From Comamonadaceae bacterium (GTDB lineage Bacteria > Pseudomonadota > Gammaproteobacteria > Burkholderiales > Burkholderiaceae_C), in NCBI GenBank assembly GCA_027488255.1, contig JAIYBZ010000035.1:124001-188000 (forward strand): a stretch of 64,000 bases of DNA, read 5' to 3'. The notes below the pieces were generated by a model. It saw only the letters and a list, made by a program, of their open reading frames with translations. It did not search any database and was not told where the DNA came from. The stretch's first letter is position 1. Each line of letters begins with the position of its first letter. The translations under genes were made by a program, and so were the position numbers. Positions 1 through 7,874 of this stretch are shown one piece after another.

Positions 1-1
1 A

Positions 2-313
2 GCCAACCGCTTTGAAACCTATTCCATGGAAGTGGTGACCGACGAGGTCATGAGCCTGGCCGCAGACTCTTCCACTCAGCCAGAAGCCATCGTGGAGCAC
101 GAAGACTTCATGCAAGCCTTGGTCGAGGCCATCGGCGATTTGCCCGAGCGCGAGCAATTGTTGATGAATTTGTATTACGTGGAAGAGCTCAACCTCAAGG
201 AAATTGGTGAAGTTTTGGGGGTCACCGAGTCCCGCGTGAGCCAGCTCATCACCGCCACCGTCAAGAAGTTGCGTGGCGTCTTGCAAATCTCGCCCAGCCA
301 GCTGCGCAGGTAA
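2..313 (+). CDS. fliA: RNA polymerase sigma factor FliA (sigma-28), C-terminal part
   Basis: The reading frame is open from the window edge, so only about the last 103 residues are visible. They carry the sigma region 4 helix-turn-helix: 'LPEREQLLMNLYYVEELNLK' followed by 'EIGEVLGVTESRVSQL', which is the FliA-type version of the segment that contacts the -35 element. FliA directs RNA polymerase to late flagellar promoters. Flagellar export-chaperone and stator genes follow immediately, and a sigma-28-like promoter lies between this gene and the next, which supports the assignment. The upstream regions (sigma 2 and 3) are outside the window. Confidence 0.93.
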   Translation, partial: ANRFETYSMEVVTDEVMSLAADSSTQPEAIVEHEDFMQALVEAIGDLPEREQLLMNLYYVEELNLKEIGEVLGVTESRVSQLITATVKKLRGVLQISPSQLRR

Positions 314-338
314 TTGCAAACCACTTGAGGCCGGGCGC

Positions 339-365
339 TCAAGTTTTCCAAAATCCAGTCGATTC
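339..365 (+). promoter_or_regulatory. Candidate sigma-28 (FliA) promoter for fliS
   Basis: TCAAGTTT (339-346), an 11-base spacer and GTCGATTC (358-365) match the sigma-28 consensus TAAAGTTT-N11-GCCGATAA at 7/8 and about 5/8 positions. It sits about 35 bases before the fliS start and directly behind the gene for its presumed sigma factor. This is a sequence match only. Confidence 0.5.
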
Positions 366-400
366 CTCCTGTGTCACAGATACATCAGGAGTTTTTGATC

Positions 401-844
401 ATGAGACTGAATTTCAAAGCCATGGAAAGCTACGCCGAGGGCAGCCGGACTTCACAGGCCGTGGTGGCTGACAAAGTGGAATTGATTCAGATGCTGTTTG
501 ACGGCCTGGTGGACAGCCTGTCAGAAGCCCGTGGTCACATTGAGCACCGCTCGATCGAAAAGAAGTCTCAGTGCCTGAACCGCGCCAGCCGCATCGTGAT
601 TGGCCTGAAAAGTGCTTTAGATTTTGAGCAAGGCGGCGAGTTGTCGCGCAATTTAGACGAACTTTACGATTACGTGATTCGTAAAATTTTGCACGTGAAT
701 ATTCACAACGATTTGGCTGCTTTGCAAGAAATTCACGGTTTGATGTCGGAAATCCAACAAGCTTGGAAAAGCATGCCCGGTTTGATGCCAGCTCGCAATC
801 CTGTGCAATCTCCCATTTTTAATGGTTTTGGCGCAGTACACTAA
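401..844 (+). CDS. fliS: Flagellar export chaperone FliS
   Basis: A 147-residue, mostly helical protein with the FliS pattern: an early 'LIQMLFDGLVDSLSEAR' helix, then 'ALDFEQGGELSRNLDELYDY' and a C-terminal 'AW' motif. FliS binds the C-terminus of flagellin in the cytoplasm, stops it polymerising early and delivers it to the export apparatus. The frame is open from a GTG at 371, but the ATG at 401 is preferred because AGGAG lies about nine bases before it and the family normally starts close to this point. It lies between fliA and motA and probably belongs to the late flagellar regulon. The last 20 residues are poorly conserved. Confidence 0.85.
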   Translation: MRLNFKAMESYAEGSRTSQAVVADKVELIQMLFDGLVDSLSEARGHIEHRSIEKKSQCLNRASRIVIGLKSALDFEQGGELSRNLDELYDYVIRKILHVNIHNDLAALQEIHGLMSEIQQAWKSMPGLMPARNPVQSPIFNGFGAVH

Positions 845-941
845 AGCTTGTTTTCATCGGGTGGACGTCAACCACAAGATGTTTTGAGTGGGCCGCACAC
901 GCAGGTGTTCGGCCCATTTGCCCGGTTGAATGGAGAAGTAG

Positions 942-1805
942 ATGTTCACGATCATTGGCTTGGTGTTGCTCTTTATCTGTGTTTTCGGCGGCTACATCAT
1001 GGCCGGCGGCAGCATGGCGCCCATCATCAAAGCGGCTCCGATTGAGACTTTCATTATTGTGGGCGCCGCGGTCAGTGCGATGCTGGTGGGCAACAGCATG
1101 GAGATTTTCAAAGGTGCTTTTGCCGGTATTGGCAAATGCTTCAAAGGTCCCCGCTACAAAAAAGACGACTACTTGAACACCATTTTTGTGGTGGCCAAGA
1201 TCATGAAGGTGCTCAAAAGCGAGGGCGCCGTGGCCCTCGAATCGCACATTGAAAACCCCGAGGCCAGCGCTATTTTTGGTGAATATCCCGCTTTGCTCAA
1301 AGATCACGATTTGCTGCACCTGATCACCGACACCGTGCGCTTGATGGTGGTGTCCTCCAGCAACTTGAGCCCCTACGCCGTGGAAGAAGTGATGGACCAA
1401 GCCATCAAAACCCACCACCACAACGCCCTGAAACCCGCCGAAGCTTTGGCCGCCATGGCCGGTGCCTTGCCCGCGCTGGGGATTGTGGCTTGCGTGTTGG
1501 GTGTGGTGAAAACCATGGGCGCGATTGACCAGCCCCCGTCTGTGCTGGGTGCGCTGATTGGTGGCGCCTTGGTGGGCACGTTCTTGGGGGTGTTCTTTGC
1601 TTACGGTTTCGTGGAACCTTTGGCCGGTCGCCTCAAGCAGATCATTGACGATGAAGGCGAGATCTACAAAGTGGTGCGCCAAATCATCATTGCCACCATG
1701 CACGGCCACCCCATGCCCCTGATCATCGAGTCGGCGCGGGTGGGCATCAGCCACCACAACCAGCCGTCATTTGCCGAAGTCTTTGACGGGATGCGAGGCA
1801 AGTAA
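942..1805 (+). CDS. motA: Flagellar motor stator protein MotA
   Basis: A 287-residue inner-membrane protein of usual MotA length. Two N-terminal membrane segments (about residues 1-20 and 33-52) are followed by a cytoplasmic loop with the charged residues that contact the rotor (around residues 92-100), then two more segments. The essential prolines are present in 'ALPALGIVACVLGVVKTMG' (Pro177) and 'FVEPLA' (Pro226). With MotB it forms the proton-driven stator of the flagellar motor. GGAGAAG just before the ATG is a good ribosome-binding site. motB starts three bases after the stop codon, so the pair is translationally coupled. Confidence 0.97.
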   Translation: MFTIIGLVLLFICVFGGYIMAGGSMAPIIKAAPIETFIIVGAAVSAMLVGNSMEIFKGAFAGIGKCFKGPRYKKDDYLNTIFVVAKIMKVLKSEGAVALESHIENPEASAIFGEYPALLKDHDLLHLITDTVRLMVVSSSNLSPYAVEEVMDQAIKTHHHNALKPAEALAAMAGALPALGIVACVLGVVKTMGAIDQPPSVLGALIGGALVGTFLGVFFAYGFVEPLAGRLKQIIDDEGEIYKVVRQIIIATMHGHPMPLIIESARVGISHHNQPSFAEVFDGMRGK

Positions 1806-1807
1806 GC

Positions 1808-2776
1808 ATGGCCGACAGCACGCCAGACGCCGCCAAGCCTGCGGAAGAAGCGCCGGCAGAGGCGCCGGCGCCGGTTGCGCCGATCATCATCAAGAAGATC
1901 ATCGACGATGGTCACGGCGGTGCGCACGGCGGCGCTTGGAAAATTGCGCTGGCCGACATGATGACGGCCATGATGGCGTTCTTCTTGCTCATGTGGCTGT
2001 TGGGCTCGACCAACGAAACCCAGCGCAAAAGCATCGCCGATTATTTCAAGCCCACTTCCCACAGCAACGTGACCATGGGCAAACTGGCGGGCTCTGATGG
2101 CATGCTGGGCGGCAATTCGGTGATCGACCCCGAAGGCTTGCCCTTCAGTGCCAAACAAACCGCTTTGTTGGAGCGGGTGACGCCACGCTCTCAAGGCGGC
2201 CCGACCGAAAACGACCCAGCTCCCAACTCGACCGAGCGCAACAACCCCACCGATCCTTCCTCCATGTCCCAAGCGGAAAAGCAAAAGGTGAAGGAAGAAG
2301 TGGACCAAGCCAACTTCGAAAAACTGGAAAAAGAAGTCAAGGAACAGCTGGAGAAAAACCCCAAGCTGCAAAACCTGAAAGACCAGGTGAAGTTCGCGCG
2401 GGACAAAGACGGCTTGCGCATCGAGATCATCGACAAAGCCGACTTCGCCATGTTTGGCTTGGGCACCACCACCATGACGCCGCGCGCGCAAGCCTTGATC
2501 ATGGAGGTGGCCAAGACGGTGCAAGCGCTCGACAACAAAGTGGCCATTCGCGGGCACACCGACAGCGTGGCGTTTGCCAACACCGACGGCCGCAACAACT
2601 GGTCTTTGTCGGCCGAGCGGGCCGAAGAGACGCGCAAGATCTTAGAAAGAACGGGCATCAAGCAAGACCGTTTTGCCAAAATTGAAGGGGTGGCCGACAC
2701 GGCTCCCTACAATCCGAATGACCCGAAAGACCCGCGCAACCGCCGCATCAGCATCACGGTCATGAACCGAGAATGA
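1808..2776 (+). CDS. motB: Flagellar motor stator protein MotB
   Basis: A 322-residue protein with an N-terminal Ala/Pro-rich cytoplasmic tail longer than in E. coli MotB, one membrane helix at about residues 45-65 and a periplasmic OmpA-like peptidoglycan-binding domain at about residues 195-320 (with 'IRGHTDSVAF' and 'NWSLSAERAEETRKIL'). The proton-carrying aspartate is Asp50 in 'LADMMTAMMAFFLLMWLLG'. It anchors the MotA/MotB stator to the cell wall. A charged Lys/Glu-rich linker (about residues 145-195) joins the membrane helix and the OmpA domain. It is cotranscribed with motA. Confidence 0.97.
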   Translation: MADSTPDAAKPAEEAPAEAPAPVAPIIIKKIIDDGHGGAHGGAWKIALADMMTAMMAFFLLMWLLGSTNETQRKSIADYFKPTSHSNVTMGKLAGSDGMLGGNSVIDPEGLPFSAKQTALLERVTPRSQGGPTENDPAPNSTERNNPTDPSSMSQAEKQKVKEEVDQANFEKLEKEVKEQLEKNPKLQNLKDQVKFARDKDGLRIEIIDKADFAMFGLGTTTMTPRAQALIMEVAKTVQALDNKVAIRGHTDSVAFANTDGRNNWSLSAERAEETRKILERTGIKQDRFAKIEGVADTAPYNPNDPKDPRNRRISITVMNRE

Positions 2777-2804
2777 CCGCACGCTTGGCACACAAGGAGA
2801 CACT

Positions 2805-3731
2805 ATGAATCCGATCGAAGTCATGGTGACTTCCAATTTGCCAGCCGCATTCACCTCAGGTCTGCAAAAGCACTTCACGGTGCACCACCGCGAGCACATC
2901 CGCGACCCTGCCGTGCTGGCGCGCGTCAAGGCGCTGGTGTGCGCCGAACACCTCGCCTTGGGCCGCGAACTGATGGGCTTGTTGCCCCACTTGAAACTGA
3001 TTTGCGTGTTGGGTGACGACGCCAGCTTGGTCGATGCCAAAGAGGCCCTGCAGCGCGGCATTGTGGTTTTGAAAACCCGCGACATACACAGCCAAGACAT
3101 GGCCGATTTTGCGATGGGGTTATTGATCAACTCGGTGCGCCACCTGTCTGAATCAGAGCGCGTCTTGCGCAACGGCGATTGGGTCGATGGGCCCATTCCC
3201 GCCACGGGCCGTTTGCACGGACGCCGCATGGGCTTGGTGGGTTGGGGCTCGGTGAGCCGTGCCTTGGCCCAGCGTGCAAAAGGCTTTGGGATGTCGGTGG
3301 CCTATTGCGATGCCGAGCCCAGCGCCGACAGCGCTGCCGAGCACAACGCCACTTTTTATGCCCACACCCTGGAGCTTGCTCAGCACGTCGACTTTTTGCT
3401 CTTGACGCAGCACGCCGCCCTGAAAGCCTGCGGCGCGGTGGATGCCGCGGTGCTGCAGGCCTTGGGCCCCGAGGGTCACTTGGTGAACCTGTTGAATGGG
3501 GCCGATGTGTTGGACGAAGCGGCTCTGGCCGCGGCCTTGCAAGCGCGTCAATTGGGAGGCGCCGCCTTGGACGGCTTTGCCGAGCCGCCACGGGTGAGTC
3601 CGGTTTTGCGCCAAGCCAAGGGCGCGGTGCTGAGCCCCGGCATGGCGTGCAACACACAAGCCGCGGTGCAAGACGCATGTGACCAGGTGTTGTTGCAATT
3701 GAAGACCTTTTTTGCCCCCTCGGCCACTTGA
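2805..3731 (+). CDS. 2-hydroxyacid dehydrogenase-like protein, probably not catalytic
   Basis: A 308-residue protein with the two-domain fold of NAD-dependent D-2-hydroxyacid dehydrogenases. The Rossmann segment is visible as 'MGLVGWGSVSRALAQRAKGF'. In active family members the catalytic Arg lies in a VNTARG-type motif and the catalytic His in a TPHIG-type motif. Here those positions read 'VNLLNGADVLDEAAL' and 'LSPGMACNT', so both residues are missing, while the acidic region ('AALDGFAEPP') is kept. AAGGAG precedes the ATG. The stop codon overlaps the start of the next gene by one base, so the two are probably coupled. A binding or regulatory role, or relaxed chemistry, is possible. The family call is firm; function is unknown. 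Confidence 0.75.
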   Translation: MNPIEVMVTSNLPAAFTSGLQKHFTVHHREHIRDPAVLARVKALVCAEHLALGRELMGLLPHLKLICVLGDDASLVDAKEALQRGIVVLKTRDIHSQDMADFAMGLLINSVRHLSESERVLRNGDWVDGPIPATGRLHGRRMGLVGWGSVSRALAQRAKGFGMSVAYCDAEPSADSAAEHNATFYAHTLELAQHVDFLLLTQHAALKACGAVDAAVLQALGPEGHLVNLLNGADVLDEAALAAALQARQLGGAALDGFAEPPRVSPVLRQAKGAVLSPGMACNTQAAVQDACDQVLLQLKTFFAPSAT

Positions 3732-4390
3732 TGACTCTTTTTCGCACCGCCCTCGGGCCCATCGGCTCTGGCCGACTGTTTCATGGTTTGTCGCGCCTTG
3801 GCCGTGGGCCTGCCTTGGCCTGCAAAGGCCTCTCGGGCTTGGCTTTGCTGTGCGGCTTGACGGCTTGTGGCGATACCGACTTGGATTGGCGGCTGACGGC
3901 CGTTCCCCCAGTGGCGCTGAAATTGCCGGGCTTGGATCAGTTTGGCGACGAACCCATTTTGGCCCTCACTCCCGATATGGATCCGGTCACGAAACCGGCC
4001 TTCAAGCACGTGAAAAGAGATTTCTTTGAGTGCAAAGGCTTGCTCGGCGCTTGGTACCAAAAAATCATCGTGGCCGAAATCAATTTTCTGGCCAAGCAAC
4101 ACGAGTTGATGCAAATCGCCAACCCCGTGTGTTTGATCAGTGTCGACAAATCGGTGGGCTTGAATGGCGGCCGTTTCAAGGTCCACCTGTACATGGACAT
4201 GGACGACCTGAAAGAGTGTGAAATGAATTTGCGTTGCAAATGGGCGCGCAATGTCGGCTTGGTCTTGAAAAACAAGGCGGTCTACCGCTCGTATTTCTTG
4301 TCAGACTTTAAGAACGACAAGTACTACCAACACTGCGTCTCACCCGAGAGCCAGTGGTATGCCCGCACCACGTGCTACACCATGCAGTGA
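3731..4390 (+). CDS. Predicted lipoprotein of unknown function
   Basis: A 219-residue protein. A hydrophobic stretch ends in the lipobox-like 'LLCGLTAC' with Cys46 as the predicted lipidated residue. The region before it is unusually long, so the true start may be internal. The mature part has several cysteines ('FECKGLLGAW', 'ECEMNLRCKW', 'HCVSPES', 'TTCYTMQ') that could form disulfides in the periplasm. I do not recognise the family. It overlaps the dehydrogenase-like gene by one base (TGATG), so the two are probably cotranscribed. Confidence 0.6.
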   Translation: MTLFRTALGPIGSGRLFHGLSRLGRGPALACKGLSGLALLCGLTACGDTDLDWRLTAVPPVALKLPGLDQFGDEPILALTPDMDPVTKPAFKHVKRDFFECKGLLGAWYQKIIVAEINFLAKQHELMQIANPVCLISVDKSVGLNGGRFKVHLYMDMDDLKECEMNLRCKWARNVGLVLKNKAVYRSYFLSDFKNDKYYQHCVSPESQWYARTTCYTMQ

Positions 4391-4421
4391 TGGCCCAATG
4401 GCGATGGGCCTCACCGCCGGC

Positions 4422-5354
4422 TTATAGAAGGTAAGTGCCGCTGAGTGTGCGCACCTCGCCACCTGTGCCAATTTTGAAGCGGGCGATGCCGGCGCTGCGT
4501 TGGGTATTGACGCCGCCCAAATCCAGCTGGCGAACCCCCCGTTCCTTGAGCGCTTGAATCGCGTCCCACAGCAACAAGTTGTGGGCGTTGTGTTGTCGCC
4601 CCTCGTCATTCGACCACCCCACTTGGTAAGTGGCCGATGCCCCATGGATCAAAAACAGCATGCCCGCCACCCGGTCTTGGTTCAGGTCGGCCCGCACGCC
4701 AAAGACATTTTTCGCGGGGCTTTTGCGCGATTGCGCATAGGGTTCAAAAAATGGAATCGGCAATCCCGCCAAGCCGCGTGTTTCGCGTTGCGACTGTTCG
4801 TGGTCAAGCAACCACCGGTACTGGCCAAATTTCAGGCCCGTGCGTTGCACTTTGAGGGCTGAGTTTTCAGCGGCAACCAGACGGTTTCGCCACTTCGCCT
4901 CGAAACCCAAGCGCAGCGCCTCCAGGTCTTGCGACAAATCCAACACCACCGTGCTGTAGGGGGTCATGACACGCCGCCAAAACGGCAAGCCCACCGCTTG
5001 CGCTTGGCTTTCTTCCGGGGTGACCAACATCCAACGCAGGCCCTTCAGGGGCAAGGTTTTTTTCATCAAACGGTAAACCGCTTGTTTTTGCTCGGGGAGG
5101 AGGGGTTGCAACCACACGGGACCGCGCGAACAAAGTGCGATGGCCGCCCAATTTCCCCAGCGTCTGACGATAAACTGTGCCTGCGCGACCCGCACACCGT
5201 TGTCCAGCACGCTCGCCCTCAACACCGGAACGCCCAGCATTTTCATGGTGGAACCGTAAGCCCAGTCTTGTTGCAGGGCCCCGGCATGCAAGGCGTGCTG
5301 CTGGTCCCACTCTGCGGGGTCGATGTCGTTCCAGATCACATTCATGGTGTTCAT
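4422..5354 (-). CDS. FemAB/GNAT-type acyltransferase-like protein
   Basis: A 310-residue protein resembling the FemAB/peptidoglycan-bridge transferase group, which has two GNAT-fold halves. Visible features are 'GALQQDWAYGSTMKMLGVPV' near the N-terminus, 'CSRGPVWLQPLLP', and a C-terminal GNAT-like half with 'SATYQVGWSNDEGRQHNAHN' and 'LDLGGVNTQRSAGIARFKIG'. Proteins of this type transfer aminoacyl or acyl groups, and the substrate cannot be read from the sequence. It is convergent with the lipoprotein gene and has no same-strand partner. Confidence 0.65.
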   Translation of the reverse strand: MNTMNVIWNDIDPAEWDQQHALHAGALQQDWAYGSTMKMLGVPVLRASVLDNGVRVAQAQFIVRRWGNWAAIALCSRGPVWLQPLLPEQKQAVYRLMKKTLPLKGLRWMLVTPEESQAQAVGLPFWRRVMTPYSTVVLDLSQDLEALRLGFEAKWRNRLVAAENSALKVQRTGLKFGQYRWLLDHEQSQRETRGLAGLPIPFFEPYAQSRKSPAKNVFGVRADLNQDRVAGMLFLIHGASATYQVGWSNDEGRQHNAHNLLLWDAIQALKERGVRQLDLGGVNTQRSAGIARFKIGTGGEVRTLSGTYLL

Positions 5355-5413
5355 TTCAGAAAGCTTGGCTCGTGAAAATGCATTTTCCCAAATTCAGGTC
5401 CACACAAACCATC

Positions 5414-5569
5414 ATGTCATACCGATTGCCAGAGTCGCGCCCCACCGTTTTTGCGGCGCTCTGGTTGATGGCCTATCTGGGCGCGCCTTTGTTGTTGATC
5501 GGGCTGTTACTGGATGTGCTGTTCCAGTGGGCGACGGGCGTGTGTGTGGGGGTGTGGTGTTGGTTTTAA
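5414..5569 (+). CDS. Possible small membrane protein (51 residues)
   Basis: An open frame from ATG 5414 encodes a short polar N-terminus ('MSYRLPESRPTVFAALWLM'), one or two hydrophobic segments and a Cys/Trp-rich end. It has a plausible single-pass membrane protein composition and no recognisable domain. AGGT about 15 bases upstream is a weak ribosome-binding site. It could also be a chance frame. Confidence 0.4.
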   Translation: MSYRLPESRPTVFAALWLMAYLGAPLLLIGLLLDVLFQWATGVCVGVWCWF

Positions 5570-5841
5570 AGGGCTGCGGCCAAGCGGCTATCGCTGCCCG
5601 CCGCGCCGTGCCGCATTAACGGTGAAACCATCGGGTGCATCAGCGGGTAAATCTCCCCGTGCATCACCGGGTGCATCATCCGTTGCATTGAGGGGCAACG
5701 TTAATTGCTAATTGTGATTTTTATGATGATTGACTTGGTAAAATCGACACATTCTTGATCACCCTTGGCCTGTCACAAGGCTCTTTTCGGCGGTCAATTT
5801 CTGTCCTCACACGGCCTGTCTGATCCTCACCGATTCCCACA
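5570..5841. other. Gene-free stretch upstream of the response regulator
   Basis: No convincing gene. It holds three copies of GTGCATCA (5635, 5660, 5671) and a diverged fourth (5682), then an AT-rich segment (5700-5760) that probably contains the promoter of the downstream response regulator. I could not settle on a specific -35/-10 pair. Confidence 0.4.
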
Positions 5842-6216
5842 ATGACCACAATTCTCATCGTTGAAGATGAAGACCTTTTGCGCGAAGGTGTTCAAGAGTT
5901 TCTTGAAATGAATGACTTCACGGTGGTGGGGGCGGGTGATGGCGTCGAAGCTTTGCAATGGCTGCAAGAAACCCCGATTGATTTGGTGGTCACCGATTTG
6001 GTGATGCCAAAGTTGGATGGTGTGGATTTTGTCGCCAAGCTGCGTCAAAGCCATCCCAATTTGCCCGTGATCGTGGTCTCGGGCAGCAGCAACTCGGTGA
6101 TTGCCCGCTACGGTTTGAAGTCCATTGAGATTCCCGGCGCCAACGCCAGCATTCCCAAACCTTTCCGCAGCGCGGACTTGTTGGCCAAAATCAAAGAGCT
6201 TTTGCCCAACGCCTGA
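5842..6216 (+). CDS. Single-domain response regulator (CheY-like receiver)
   Basis: A 124-residue protein that is a receiver domain with no output domain. All catalytic positions are intact: the acidic cluster 'VEDED' (residues 7-11), the phospho-acceptor Asp in 'DLVVTDLVMPKLDG', the switch Ser in 'VVSGSSN' and the Lys in 'IPKPF'. It should be phosphorylated by a histidine kinase and act through protein-protein contact, as CheY or phosphorelay intermediates do. No kinase is adjacent, so its partner is unknown. Confidence 0.88.
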   Translation: MTTILIVEDEDLLREGVQEFLEMNDFTVVGAGDGVEALQWLQETPIDLVVTDLVMPKLDGVDFVAKLRQSHPNLPVIVVSGSSNSVIARYGLKSIEIPGANASIPKPFRSADLLAKIKELLPNA

Positions 6217-6228
6217 GACCCGGCGAAT

Positions 6229-6305
6229 TGGCCTGCCCGACAGGAATCGAACCTGTGACCCACAGCTTAGAAGGCTGTTGCTCTATCCAACTGAGCTACG
6301 GGCAG
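6229..6305 (-). tRNA. tRNA-Arg (anticodon UCU)
   Basis: On the minus strand a full cloverleaf can be folded. The acceptor is CTGCCCG/CGGGCAG, D-arm GCTC...GAGC, anticodon loop CTTCTAA with anticodon TCT, T-loop GGTTCGAATCC, discriminator G and an encoded CCA. Length is 77 bases. It decodes AGA, and AGG by wobble. Confidence 0.96.
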
Positions 6306-6315
6306 ATCTGAGAAA

Positions 6316-6343
6316 CAAAAAAGGCCCTTCAGGGCCTTTTTTT
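6316..6343. terminator. Bidirectional intrinsic terminator between two tRNA genes
   Basis: GGCCCT/AGGGCC forms a GC-rich hairpin with a very small loop, preceded by A6 and followed by T7, so it can work in both directions. It probably ends the tRNA-Pro transcript on the minus strand and stops read-through from the response regulator on the plus strand. Confidence 0.8.
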
Positions 6344-6399
6344 GTGGGGTGCGCTATGAAAGCGCTGGCTTGAATGACCGCTGGCGTGATTCAAAAAAA

Positions 6400-6476
6400 T
6401 GGTCGGAGCGGCGGGATTCGAACTCGCGACCCTCTGCTCCCAAAGCAGATGCGCTACCAGGCTGCGCTACGCTCCG
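6400..6476 (-). tRNA. tRNA-Pro (anticodon UGG)
   Basis: On the minus strand the acceptor CGGAGCG/CGCTCCG, anticodon loop TTTGGGA with anticodon TGG, T-arm and encoded CCA form a complete 77-base cloverleaf. Just upstream on the minus strand, TAGAAT (6486-6491) could be its -10 box. Confidence 0.96.
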
Positions 6477-6572
6477 ACTGCCAATATTCTAACCCTCAAA
6501 AAGGCCTTTCTGGACGCGCCCGACAAAAAAGTCAGGCGCTCCAACCCGGTTGAGGCCGATTTTGGGGGCCCT

Positions 6573-7832
6573 TCAGCAGCCGCGGGTGACGGGCATTTGA
6601 ATCTCGCCCGGCATGGCCAAGTGTTTGGCCAACTCGAGTTTGGCCAGCGAGTTGCGGTGCACCTCGTCCGGGCCATCGGCCAAGCGCAAGGTGCGCTGGT
6701 GCGCGTAGGCATAGGCCAGTGGAAAGTCTTGCGACACCCCGCCGCCGCCATGCGCCTGGATCGCCCAGTCGATGATTTGACAGGCCATTTGGGGCGCCAC
6801 GATCTTGATCATGGCGATCTCGGCCTTGGCCACTTTGTTGCCCACGGTGTCCATCATGTAGGCCGCCTTGAGGGTCAACAAGCGCGCTTGCTCAATCATG
6901 CAACGCGACTCGGCGATGCGTTCTTGCCAAACGGTTTGGCGTGCCACTTCGCGGCCAAAGGCCACGCGGGTGTTCAGGCGCTGGCACATCAATTCCAAGG
7001 CGCGCTCGGCGATGCCGATGGTGCGCATGCAGTGGTGAATGCGGCCAGGGCCCAAGCGACCTTGCGCGATTTCAAAGCCACGGCCTTCGCCCAACAAAAT
7101 GTTGTCCACCGGTACACGCACATTTTTCAGCGTGACTTCCATGTGGCCATGCGGGGCGTCGTCGTAGCCAAACACCGACAAGGCGCGCACCACGGTGATG
7201 CCGGGCGCGTTGGCGGGCACCACAATCATCGATTGCTGTTCGTGGCGTCCGGCATCGGGATTGGTTTTGCCCATCACGATGTACACCGCGCAGCGGGGGT
7301 CGCCTGCACCTGAAGACCACCACTTGCGGCCGTTGATGACGTAGTGGTCGCCGTCGCGTCGAATCTCGCATTCGATGTTGGTGGCATCGGACGAAGCCAC
7401 ATCGGGCTCGGTCATGAGGAAGGCCGAGCGGATTTCGCCGCGCAACAAGGGCTCGAGCCACTCGTCTTTCAGGCTTTCGCTGGCATAGCGCTCCAGCGTT
7501 TCCATATTGCCCGTGTCAGGGGCCGAGCAGTTGAAGATTTCGGCGGCAAAAGGCACACGTCCCATGATTTCGCACAGTGGCGCGTACTCGAGGTTCGACA
7601 AGCCTTGGGGCGCGCGCTTCGAGCGCGGCAAAAACAAATTCCACAAGCCGGCCGCTTGGGCTTTGGGTTTGAGTTCTTCGACAATTTGGGTCGGCACCCA
7701 GGCATTGCCTTTGGCCCGGTTGGCGGCAATTTCTTCAAAAAATCGGGCCTCATTGGGGTAAATGTGCTCGTCCATGAAGGCCAACAAGCGGGTTTGCATG
7801 TCCTTGACCTTGGGGCTGTATTCAAAATCCAT
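6573..7832 (-). CDS. Acyl-CoA dehydrogenase, ACAD10/ACAD11-like
   Basis: A 419-residue flavoprotein of the acyl-CoA dehydrogenase family with the helical N-domain, middle beta domain and C-terminal FAD-binding helices. Segments such as '[15 protein letters not shown]', 'YVINGRKWW', '[20 protein letters not shown]' and '[14 protein letters not shown]' are those of the ACAD10/ACAD11 branch, not of short-chain dehydrogenases. AGGAG lies just before the ATG. The next upstream gene on the same strand encodes an APH-family kinase. Kinase plus ACAD pairs of this type (for example LvaA/LvaC of Pseudomonas putida) phosphorylate 4-hydroxyacyl-CoAs and eliminate the phosphate. That role is inferred here; ordinary acyl-CoA oxidation is also possible. 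Confidence 0.9.
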   Translation of the reverse strand: MDFEYSPKVKDMQTRLLAFMDEHIYPNEARFFEEIAANRAKGNAWVPTQIVEELKPKAQAAGLWNLFLPRSKRAPQGLSNLEYAPLCEIMGRVPFAAEIFNCSAPDTGNMETLERYASESLKDEWLEPLLRGEIRSAFLMTEPDVASSDATNIECEIRRDGDHYVINGRKWWSSGAGDPRCAVYIVMGKTNPDAGRHEQQSMIVVPANAPGITVVRALSVFGYDDAPHGHMEVTLKNVRVPVDNILLGEGRGFEIAQGRLGPGRIHHCMRTIGIAERALELMCQRLNTRVAFGREVARQTVWQERIAESRCMIEQARLLTLKAAYMMDTVGNKVAKAEIAMIKIVAPQMACQIIDWAIQAHGGGGVSQDFPLAYAYAHQRTLRLADGPDEVHRNSLAKLELAKHLAMPGEIQMPVTRGC

Positions 7833-7874
7833 GGTCTTTCTCCTGGGGTGGTTTTCGGTGCGGGTTGAATCGGG

